Source: CAZTHK01 sp964613215
GTDB lineage: Bacteria; Krumholzibacteriota; Krumholzibacteriia; Krumholzibacteriales; CAZTHK01
Reading direction: 5' to 3'
Assembly (NCBI GenBank): GCA_964613215.1
Contig: CAZTHK010000013.1
Span: forward strand, 56,109 to 120,108
Length of the DNA stretch: 64,000 nt
This document shows positions 27,432 through 34,915 of this stretch, in pieces. Under the pieces are notes generated by a model. That model made no database searches. It saw only the letters and a program-made list of their open reading frames with translations, and was not told the origin of the DNA. Numbering within the stretch: the first letter of the stretch is position 1; each line of letters opens with the position of its first letter. Both the position numbers and the translations under genes were made by a program.

Positions 27432-27854
27432 ATGTCGAAGGATGAAGTGCAGGAACAGATAATACGGGAGATATCCGCTCTGGATGAATGGACCGATGTT
27501 TATCAGTATCTGATAAAGCTGGGGAAGAATCTGGAGATTCCGGATGAAGGATTCAGGAGGGAGGAGAATCTTGTGGCTGGATGTCAGTCCAATCTATGGC
27601 TCGGCAGCGAGTTGAAGAAGGGCCTGGTTATTTACCGTGCCTACAGCGAAGCAGTTATCACCAGAGGAATGCTGAGGTTGATACTCCGGGTTCTGAATAA
27701 CCGGAAGCCCGAGGATATTGTGAATGCCGATCTTTATTTTATCACCCGGACAGGGTTGGACACTCATCTCTCTCCCACCCGCTCGGAGGGCCTCTCGGCC
27801 ATGATCAAACGGATGAAGGAACAGGCCGGCAAATATGCCGGGACTAACCAGTAG
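27432..27854 (+). CDS. sufE: SufE sulfur acceptor protein
   Basis: 140 residues. Accepts the persulfide from SufS on the conserved cysteine in NLVAGCQSNLWL and passes it on. The fold markers ALDEWTDVYQYLIKLGKNL at the start and RGMLRLILRVLNNRKPEDI near residue 80 are typical. Start ATG 27432, two bases after the sufS stop. With SufS it forms a compact sulfur-donating module; its adjacency to egtD and the rhodanese suggests delivery of sulfane sulfur for ergothioneine (inference). Confidence 0.92.
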   Translation: MSKDEVQEQIIREISALDEWTDVYQYLIKLGKNLEIPDEGFRREENLVAGCQSNLWLGSELKKGLVIYRAYSEAVITRGMLRLILRVLNNRKPEDIVNADLYFITRTGLDTHLSPTRSEGLSAMIKRMKEQAGKYAGTNQ

Positions 27855-28110
27855 GGGTATCGCCACCACCACCGGTTTTCCGGACAACTGGTTCTATAAC
27901 AGACTGCATGGCTATCAGAATCTGGGATACAGGATGCTGGTGGAGGAGGATTCCGGTGTTATACTGGGAGCCCATCTTCTGGGATTTAGCTGTGAGGAGG
28001 TGATTAACCTGTTCGCATTAGCTATAAGGAACAGAATGCCGGTGGATGAATTTGCCAATACAACCTATGCCTTTCCTACCATGGGATATAACACCGGCTA
28101 TATGTTCTAA
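27855..28110 (+). pseudogene. C-terminal fragment of a flavin disulfide reductase
   Basis: About 85 codons matching the dimerisation domain of glutathione-reductase-like enzymes: YRMLVEEDSGVILGAHLLG, EEVINLFALAIRNRM and AFPTMGYNTGYMF. The FAD and NAD domains and the CxxxxC redox site are missing, and the frame begins at the end of sufE without its own ribosome site. It is a leftover of a larger gene that once followed the sulfur cluster. The intact enzyme could have been a reductase for persulfide or thiols (inference). Confidence 0.75.
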
Positions 28111-28289
28111 TAACCCGCAGGGCAGAGTTCCTCGGGCTTGAACGTGGGTGAATGAAATCCGGCCGGAGGGAGTCGAGCGCAGCTCGTGATTTTTTGGTAT
28201 GTGCCACGGCTTTGCCCGTGGGTATCTACTGGGTAAGGGTCAGGAATTCTTCAGGATTTGAATCAGGTGCATTATAACAGGAGGTAATC

Positions 28290-28577
28290 ATGAAAGCGGT
28301 ATGGAAGGATAAGGTCATCGCTGAGAGTGATAACACCGAAGTGGTGGAAAATAATCATTACTTTCCCCCCGGCGATGTAAACATGGAGTATCTGGAGGAG
28401 AATAACCGGGAACATTACACCTGCCCCTGGAAGGGGGAGGCTCAGTACTATGATGTAGTGGTAGAGGGGGAGAGGAATGATGCGGCTGCCTGGAGTTATC
28501 CCGATCCCAAACCGGCTGCAAGTAATATAGCCCGATATGTGGCCTTCTGGCGGGGTGTGGAGGTGAGGGAGGATTAA
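28290..28577 (+). CDS. DUF427 domain protein
   Basis: 95 residues, a complete DUF427 domain: MKAVWKDKVIAESDNTEVVE, NNHYFPPGDVNMEYLE, HYTCPWKGEAQYYDV and AAWSYPDPKPAASNI followed by AFW. Members are small beta-rich proteins of unknown function found across bacteria. An AGGAGGT site precedes the ATG. It stands alone between two short non-coding stretches. A 13-base string (AGGGCAGAGTTCC) occurs on both sides of it (28119 and 28608). Confidence 0.88.
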   Translation: MKAVWKDKVIAESDNTEVVENNHYFPPGDVNMEYLEENNREHYTCPWKGEAQYYDVVVEGERNDAAAWSYPDPKPAASNIARYVAFWRGVEVRED

Positions 28578-28887
28578 CCGGGGCCGGTGGCGGGATCAAA
28601 TAATCCAGAGGGCAGAGTTCCATCTGCTCGCAGGTGTATTAACGGTACTCCCCGGAGATTGCAGGAAAGGCCGTTATTTCAGGGTCAGGCGCATGGAGCC
28701 TTTTCGGTCTTATTAAACAAAGCTCCCGCTTCTGGTATTACTATTTGACTGTTCCATCAAAAAACCCACGCTACTCTGTCATCCGTGATTTTCCATCCGG
28801 CAAATCCGAAGGGGTATTTTATGGACAGATGAGCCCTGATATCTTATGGTTTGGAAAAGTATTGTCCCGGGATAAGGGGGAGGAATA

Positions 28888-30033
28888 ATGGCTGATAACA
28901 GGTTATGGATTATTTTTTTCTTTGCGGCAGTTTCGGTTTTTCTGATATCCCCGCTTGAAGGAGGTGAAAAGGATTCCGGTAAAAGGCCGGGTATATCCGT
29001 TTCATTGCCGGCATTTGAGCTCGACCTTGAGACCGCTTCACAGTTCAGCCGTCTGGCTCTGGAATGTATCGGGAGAGAATATCCCAACAAGCCCTCCCAT
29101 GTAATCAATGACTCAACGGAGGTGCTTAGTCCCGGAGAACTGCATCCTGCCTTCTGCGGCTGTTTCGACTGGCACTCCGCAGTGCATGGTCACTGGATGC
29201 TGGTGAGGATTCTCAGGCTATTCCCGGATCTGCCCCGGTCGGAAGAAATAAGGGAGGCCCTGGACGGGAATCTGAGTGCAGATAATATCCGGGCGGAGGC
29301 GGATTATTTCCGGCAGGAGAACAGGAAATCCTTCGAGCGCACTTACGGGTGGGCATGGTTGCTCAAGCTGGCTGAAGAACTTCACCGGTGGGATAATCCG
29401 GATGGACGCAGGTGGCTGGAGAATCTCTCTCCCCTGGTGGAAGTGATTGAGCAGAGGTATCTTGATTTTCTCCCCCGCCAGACCTATCCCATCCGTACCG
29501 GAGTTCATCCCAACACTGCCTTCGGAATCGCGTTTGCCCTGGATTATGCCCGTGAAGCGGGAAGAACCCGGCTGGAATCCCTGCTGGTGGAGAGAAGTAT
29601 CGATTATTACAGCAAGGATAGTGATTATCCCGCCGGATGGGAACCGGGCGGGGAAGATTTCTTCTCCCCCTGCCTGATGGAGGCGGATCTTATGAGAAGG
29701 GTGATGAAACCGGAGCGTTTCCGGCATTGGCTGGAGCAGTTCCTGCCCAGGCTGGAAGAAGGCAAGCCGGATAATCTCCTCCGGCCGGCTACTGTTACCG
29801 ACAGGAGCGATCCCAAGATAGTACATCTGGACGGGCTGAACCTCAGCCGGGCCTGGTGCATGATGGGAATCGTATCGGCCCTGCCGCCAGGTGATCCCAT
29901 GACCGAAGTGCTGAGCGAAGCAGCAGCAAGGCATGCCGGTGATGCCCTCTCCCACGTAGCCAGCGGGAATTATGAGGGGGAACACTGGCTGGCCTCATTT
30001 GCGGTTTATATGCTCTCCACGGTAGACCAGTAG
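28888..30033 (+). CDS. DUF2891 family exported protein
   Basis: 381 residues. An N-terminal hydrophobic segment (LWIIFFFAAVSVFLIS) looks like a signal peptide or anchor. The mature part is all-alpha and shows the DUF2891 signature HPAFCGCFDWHSAVHGHWML, plus RTYGWAWLLKLAEELHRW, RTGVHPNTAFGIAFALDYAR and GLNLSRAWCMMGI. Family members resemble alpha/alpha-toroid proteins; the conserved His, Asp and Trp suggest an enzyme, but no reaction is known to me. A GGAGG site precedes the ATG. Convergent with the serine hydrolase gene. Confidence 0.85.
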   Translation: MADNRLWIIFFFAAVSVFLISPLEGGEKDSGKRPGISVSLPAFELDLETASQFSRLALECIGREYPNKPSHVINDSTEVLSPGELHPAFCGCFDWHSAVHGHWMLVRILRLFPDLPRSEEIREALDGNLSADNIRAEADYFRQENRKSFERTYGWAWLLKLAEELHRWDNPDGRRWLENLSPLVEVIEQRYLDFLPRQTYPIRTGVHPNTAFGIAFALDYAREAGRTRLESLLVERSIDYYSKDSDYPAGWEPGGEDFFSPCLMEADLMRRVMKPERFRHWLEQFLPRLEEGKPDNLLRPATVTDRSDPKIVHLDGLNLSRAWCMMGIVSALPPGDPMTEVLSEAAARHAGDALSHVASGNYEGEHWLASFAVYMLSTVDQ

Positions 30034-30067
30034 GGGGATAAATGAACGTCTCGCCGTCTTATCAGGA

Positions 30068-31594
30068 TCAATCAACCCTCTGGAAGTAGATGGGGTGGTA
30101 GAAGGTAACCTCCAGTCCGGACACTTCACCCCTCTCATCAAGATAAAAGGTAAGCAGCGATTTTTCCGGCATATCGAATATGGGATTCCGCCAGGTAACC
30201 CGGAAGGTATTGTAGTGCCAGTGCTCCAGATCGCCGGTGTGACGGGGATTATACCTGAACACCAGGTTACCTTCTTCCATCACAACCCGGGCTTTACCTG
30301 AAAATTTATGGTAATAGGTTCCGGTCAGTGAGTCCGGCGGTACGGCGGGAGTGGTGCCGGTTACCCTCTCTGCCAGCAGTTTCTCCCGGGCCTGTTTCTT
30401 CTTCTCCATCTGTTTGCGGCGGCGTTCCAGGTAGATCCGGTTCCAGTCCCGGACCGGTTTCCACAGCAGTATATCCAGGATCCGGCAGGTCAGCGCCCGG
30501 GGCAATGAATTCGGGGCCAGATTGGAAAGTATGATAACACCTGCCTTCTCCCCGGGAATAAGAGTCTGCCGGGAGATCATTCCCGAAAGTCCTCCTCCGT
30601 GGCTTATCACCTGGTAACCCCGGTAGTCCCATACCCCCCATCCCAAACCATATCCGGAGAATCTGGTTCCGAAGTTTTCCCGGTTGAATTCCGTGATTCC
30701 GGCAGGGATATGAATGGTATGCATCTCCTCCATCACCTCTTCACTCAGGATTCTCTCTCCCCGGTATATTCCTTCTTTCAGGTTGACCATCATCCAGCCG
30801 GCCATATCCGTTACACTCGAATTAATCGCTCCGGCGGGTGCTATGGCATCCACGTTATCATACTTTACCTTTACCACCCGCCCACCCCTGATTTCATGGG
30901 GGGTGGCTACATTTTCTTTCTTATCCAGAAATCTTACGCTGGTGTTGCTCTGGTTCATCTCCAGCGGTTCGAATATCTGTTTCCTGATGCATTCATTCCA
31001 GCTCTGTCCTCTGACTGATTCCACCACCTTTCCTGCCAATAGAAACATCAGGTTCTGATATTGAAATCTGGTGCGGAAGGGAACCGATGGTTTCAGATAG
31101 CGGAGTCTGGCTATAATTTCTTCCCCGCTTAGGGTGCCGCCTATCCAGATGTGGTCCCCTCCGAAGGTGGGAAGGCCGCTGCGGTGGGTGAGCAGGTCAC
31201 AAACGGAGATCTCCCTGGTGACATAGGGGTCATACATCTGCAGGCGGGGGAGATAGTCGATCACCCGGTCATCCCACTCGAGTTTACCCTCATCCACCAG
31301 CATACCCAGCAGGGAAGCGGTGAAGGCCTTGGTGTTGGAGGCGATGGCGAACAGGGTGTGCTGATCCACTTTATCCCCCCTGCCCCTTTCCCTTACTCCA
31401 TAACCCCGGGCCAGTATCACAGAGTCATCCTTTACTACAGCCACGGCCAGCCCCGGTACCTTCCACTTCTCCATTGAGTTGCGGATGTAAGTGTCCAGCC
31501 CCCGGAAGAGATCTTCTTCCGCCCGGAGTGTGGTGAAGCCGGCAAGCAGGATTAATATTATCAGCAGTATGGCCATCCGGGATGATTTCATCAT
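30068..31594 (-). CDS. Secreted serine hydrolase, beta-lactamase class C family
   Basis: 508 residues with a signal peptide (MAILLIILILLAGFTTLRAE). The penicillin-binding fold has the SxxK motif in AIASNTKAFTA, the YxN motif in FQYQNLMFLL and the HGG motif in VISHGGGLSG. A C-terminal DUF3471-like beta domain (LTGTYYHKFSGKARVVMEEG onward) follows. Such proteins are D-aminopeptidases, esterases or carboxypeptidases in the periplasm; true beta-lactamase activity is unlikely. An AAAGGAGG site precedes the first of two ATGs. No operon partner. Confidence 0.9.
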   Translation of the reverse strand: MMKSSRMAILLIILILLAGFTTLRAEEDLFRGLDTYIRNSMEKWKVPGLAVAVVKDDSVILARGYGVRERGRGDKVDQHTLFAIASNTKAFTASLLGMLVDEGKLEWDDRVIDYLPRLQMYDPYVTREISVCDLLTHRSGLPTFGGDHIWIGGTLSGEEIIARLRYLKPSVPFRTRFQYQNLMFLLAGKVVESVRGQSWNECIRKQIFEPLEMNQSNTSVRFLDKKENVATPHEIRGGRVVKVKYDNVDAIAPAGAINSSVTDMAGWMMVNLKEGIYRGERILSEEVMEEMHTIHIPAGITEFNRENFGTRFSGYGLGWGVWDYRGYQVISHGGGLSGMISRQTLIPGEKAGVIILSNLAPNSLPRALTCRILDILLWKPVRDWNRIYLERRRKQMEKKKQAREKLLAERVTGTTPAVPPDSLTGTYYHKFSGKARVVMEEGNLVFRYNPRHTGDLEHWHYNTFRVTWRNPIFDMPEKSLLTFYLDERGEVSGLEVTFYHPIYFQRVD

Positions 31595-32099
31595 GGCATT
31601 ATCCTCCTTTATTTAACGTTTATATGATATGGAGATGGATTTAGATTGTTTATCTTGACCTCCCGGTTGAGTCAGGCACATCCTGAAAAGCTCTAACCCG
31701 CTATGACCATTTATCATCCCCGGCTAGAATATGGCGGATACTCCGAAGCAGACAATTATCATATCGGTGCCGGATAATTGTTTTCCTTTCTGCCGGAGGT
31801 GACTCTGGCTCAGAAGTCAATTTGCAAACTTTATATCATAATAATTCCGGGAGAACAAAGTAAAATAGAATTAATTTGCCTGGCTGACGCCGGTTGAGAT
31901 TTACAGAAATGCCTCTGCCCCGGCAGAGCATCTTAAGCTGTGCCGGAGGGGAGAATTCTATGTTGATTATAGTATGGTTTTTTACACCGGGACATTGAGT
32001 ATACAACAGAAAAGGTGTATAATAGACATGGTTCTGATATGATGTAAATAGACAGAAATCTGTCCAGGGTAACGCCCGGTGCCCGGAGGGGATTAAACT
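31595..32099. other. Divergent promoter region
   Basis: About 500 AT-rich bases between the serine hydrolase (leftward) and the NarL-type kinase (rightward). It contains a good promoter at 31995-32023. No gene seen. Confidence 0.45.
31995..32023 (+). promoter_or_regulatory. Sigma-70 promoter for the kinase/regulator operon
   Basis: TTGAGT, a 17-base spacer and a perfect TATAAT, giving a leader of about 70 bases before the ATG at 32100. Confidence 0.6.
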
Positions 32100-33245
32100 A
32101 TGCCCGGCAAATCGAAAGAGGTTCGAGGCAGGGGTTTTCAGCTTTCCGAAGATGAATGCACCCGGTCGGAGGCTTTTCTTGCCGCGGTTCTGAACTCCTT
32201 CTATGATCACGTGGCGGTGGTGAACAGGGATGGAACCATTATAGCGGTCAATGATGCCTGGCGAAGATTTGCCCGTGAGAACGATGCCAAATCTCCGGCT
32301 GTCCTGGCTGAAGGGATCAACTACCTGAAAGTATGCCGGGAGGTCAGTGATGAAGAAAGCGAATATGCAGGAAGGGCGCTCAAGGGGCTGGAGGGGGTTA
32401 TCGGAGGCAAGCAGGAGATCTTCGAAATGGAGTATCCCTGCTCTTCACCTCAGGAGGAGCGGTGGTTTGCCATGACGGTGGTTCCGCTGAAGCGGCCGGA
32501 GGGTGGAGTGGTGGTGATCCATACCGACATAACCAGGCGAAGGGGGGCCGAGGAGAAACTTTACCAGAGTCAAGAATACCTCGAAAAAAGTCAACGTGAA
32601 TACCAGGAGCTGGCCAGAAACCTGATATCTGACCGGGAGGATGCCAGGAGACGACTGGCCCGGGAGCTGCATGACAGCTTCAGCCAGCGGATGGCGCTTA
32701 TCTCCATGCTGGCCGGTAAGATGGAGTTGGAACAGAAGGATAATCCTGATTTAAGGGATGTACTGAACAGAATTCAGAGGGAGATGTCCCGGCTCTCCCG
32801 GGATGTCCATGATATAGCCAGACAGCTGCATCCCCGGATACTGGATGACCTGGGGCTGGCGGATGCAGTGAAATCTCTGTGCAGTAGTTTCACCGGTAAT
32901 GAGGGGATACCGGTGGAAGTTAAGGTAGGGGAGATACCCTCTGGTATTCCCGGTGAAACCTCGCTGAATCTCTACCGGATAATTCAGGAGAGTCTCAGTA
33001 ATATAGCCAAGCATGCACAGGCGGAACAGGCGGTGGTTGATCTGGATGTCCGGGAGGATAAGCTCAGGTTATCCATCAGGGACGACGGAGTGGGATTCGA
33101 TCTCCGGGAGGGCGGGGAGAAGAAGGGGCTGGGGCTGGTGAGCATGCGGGAGAGGGTGGCTCTGATAGGAGGCAGTATAGATATCTGGTCGGCTGATGGT
33201 TCGGGAACCAGGATCTTCGTGGAAGTGCCCTTGAGCATGGCCTGA
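32100..33245 (+). CDS. NarL-type sensor histidine kinase with PAS domain
   Basis: 381 residues, no membrane segment seen. A PAS domain (about 22-150) contains the VVNRDGTIIAVNDAWRRFAR segment. The HisKA_3 dimerisation helix has RELHDSFSQRM with the phosphorylated His191, followed by LHPRILDDLGLADAV. The ATPase domain has the NIAKHAQAEQ and DDGVGFD motifs and a GLGLVSMRER box. It is 61 bases upstream of a LuxR-type regulator, its likely partner. A GGAGG site precedes the ATG. Confidence 0.92.
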   Translation: MPGKSKEVRGRGFQLSEDECTRSEAFLAAVLNSFYDHVAVVNRDGTIIAVNDAWRRFARENDAKSPAVLAEGINYLKVCREVSDEESEYAGRALKGLEGVIGGKQEIFEMEYPCSSPQEERWFAMTVVPLKRPEGGVVVIHTDITRRRGAEEKLYQSQEYLEKSQREYQELARNLISDREDARRRLARELHDSFSQRMALISMLAGKMELEQKDNPDLRDVLNRIQREMSRLSRDVHDIARQLHPRILDDLGLADAVKSLCSSFTGNEGIPVEVKVGEIPSGIPGETSLNLYRIIQESLSNIAKHAQAEQAVVDLDVREDKLRLSIRDDGVGFDLREGGEKKGLGLVSMRERVALIGGSIDIWSADGSGTRIFVEVPLSMA

Positions 33246-33306
33246 TTGAAATGGTGGCAGCCGGTTAAAACCAACCGGACCGCTTTGCTTAATCACGGAG
33301 GAATAG

Positions 33307-33951
33307 ATGAAACGCCCTCGCATTCTGCTTGCCGATGATCACAGGATATTCCTGGATGGATTGAGGAATCTGCTGGAGGATGAGTTTGAAATTGTCGGGG
33401 TTGTGGAAAATGGCAGGGATCTCATCCGGGAGGTAAGGGAGAAAAACCCCGATGTGGTGGTTACAGATATATCCATGCCACAGCTCAATGGTATCGAAGC
33501 AACCATTCAGATAAAGAAGATTGAACCCCAGGTAAAGGTGATACTCCTTACCATGCATGGCGATGTAACATATGCTACCAGGGGATTCGAGGCGGGAGCT
33601 TCGGGATATGTGATGAAGCAGTCCGCCACAGATGAACTGATCTCAGCAATAAAAGAGGCGGTTAAGGGAAGAACCTTCGTTACTCCCATGATAGCAGGAG
33701 ATCTTATACGCTCCTACCGGGAGGATGGGGGAATCCGGCCGGATGATGTTCAGGCCAAGCTTACCCCCCGGCAGAGAGAGGTACTTCAGCTTCTGGCTGA
33801 GGGATATTCCACCAAGGAGGTGGCCGACCAGCTGAATATATCGGCAAGAACGGTGGAATTTCACAAGTACAGCATGATGCAGGAGCTCAACCTCAATACC
33901 AGCGCGGAGTTGATACACTACGCCATAAAGCACGGGATAATTTCAATATAG
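33307..33951 (+). CDS. NarL/LuxR-family response regulator
   Basis: 214 residues. The receiver has ADDH, phosphoacceptor Asp54 in VVTDISMPQL, MHGD and the VMKQSA lysine. The C-terminal LuxR helix-turn-helix (about 148-210) reads LTPRQREVLQLLAEGYSTKE and ISARTVEFHKYSMMQ, so it binds DNA. It is in an operon with the kinase and starts 61 bases after it with a CGGAGGA site. Targets unknown. Its gene ends 12 bases from the convergent lone receiver. Confidence 0.93.
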   Translation: MKRPRILLADDHRIFLDGLRNLLEDEFEIVGVVENGRDLIREVREKNPDVVVTDISMPQLNGIEATIQIKKIEPQVKVILLTMHGDVTYATRGFEAGASGYVMKQSATDELISAIKEAVKGRTFVTPMIAGDLIRSYREDGGIRPDDVQAKLTPRQREVLQLLAEGYSTKEVADQLNISARTVEFHKYSMMQELNLNTSAELIHYAIKHGIISI

Positions 33952-33963
33952 TATGATAGGGGA

Positions 33964-34350
33964 CTAGATAACGGAAGAGAATTTCTTGCCCTTCATGATT
34001 GCTTCCACCGCCGGGATAAGATCGCTGGCGGCCTTGCGCTTGAGTACGAATCCCTCGGCACCGGCGGCAAGTGTATTTTTGAGTGCAGTGGGATCATCGT
34101 GGATACTCATGACCAGCACCCTGAGACCTGGAAATCTCGACTTGACGGCCTTGACCGCACCGGCGCATTGATTGACCCCCAGGGAGAGGTCTATCACTAC
34201 CAGGTCAGCCCTGATCTTGGCTGCGGCATCGATCAGTGATTCCACATCTGCTACCATTATCACATAATCGAATACCGTCTCCAGGAGCCCCCTGATTCCC
34301 TCCAGGTAGTTCTGGCTGCTGTCGGCGATTATTACTCTACTCTTGTTCAT
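33964..34350 (-). CDS. Stand-alone receiver, opposite to the LuxR regulator
   Basis: 128 residues and only a receiver domain, most like the N-terminal half of NarL-type regulators (NYLEGIRGLLE, GAEGFVLKRKAASDLIPAVE). The phosphoacceptor Asp54 (VVIDLSLG) and the lysine (VLKR) are present, but the acidic pocket reads ADSS, so the second carboxylate for Mg2+ is replaced by serine. It may be phosphorylated poorly, or may compete with the neighbouring regulator for the kinase or dimerise with it (inference). Confidence 0.82.
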   Translation of the reverse strand: MNKSRVIIADSSQNYLEGIRGLLETVFDYVIMVADVESLIDAAAKIRADLVVIDLSLGVNQCAGAVKAVKSRFPGLRVLVMSIHDDPTALKNTLAAGAEGFVLKRKAASDLIPAVEAIMKGKKFSSVI

Positions 34351-34915
34351 ATTCTTCCTTACAGAGCGGGGTCAAGTATCCATTTATCCTGTCCGGATAT
34401 AATTTTAACGGTTAATCAGCTTCACAGCTACTGGGGAAAATACCGGTCCGGGCGGGTAAAACTACCAGGTTAGTATTCACTATATTTATCAGGCCGGTTA
34501 GCTGGCGATATAAAGCGGTGTGGCAAATTATTTCCATCCGGGGCCTGGTAAAAGCAGGAGAGCAGCAAGAGCGGTGGGGTCAGTGACAGCCTAACAGGGA
34601 CTGAAATACTGGTAATTATTCAGGGGAAAACAGGTATTTCACCGAGTTTATAATTATTCCAGAAATGAATACAATATATACACGTTAACTGAGGAGAGTA
34701 AATGTTTACGGCAATTATAAAACAACGCGACAGAGACAGCACTGGAAGACATCAGCTGCGCTGGATCTCGCCTGGTGCCGGCACGGAATTGACAGCCGGG
34801 GTGATCTGTATCACCCCAACGGCTGACGGTGCCACAAGCACGCAGCGACCTTCGGCATCGCGATTTATATAGATGGGGAGTTTTGATAATGAATCATTTT
34901 TGAGAGGAGAAAAAG
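34351..34915. other. Intergenic region with a large nested hairpin
   Basis: About 565 bases with no gene. The right half holds the nested inverted-repeat structure at 34726-34862. A GAGAGGAGA ribosome site for the next gene ends the region. Confidence 0.45.
34726..34862 (+). ncRNA. Candidate structured RNA or palindromic element
   Basis: Five nested complementary pairs can be drawn: CGCGA 34726-34730 with TCGCG 34858-34862; GCTGCG 34755-34760 with CGCAGC 34841-34846; GGCAC 34780-34784 with GTGCC 34829-34833; CAGCC 34793-34797 with GGCTG 34821-34825; and GGGGTGAT 34798-34805 with ATCACCCC 34810-34817 around a CTGT loop. I do not recognise an Rfam family. It lies 54 bases upstream of the CHRD protein gene. 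Confidence 0.4.

Noticed and set aside
34726..34862. Integron attC site
   Set aside because: Nested pairing is present, but the conserved GTTRRRY/RYYYAAC ends are not, and no integrase or gene cassettes are near.
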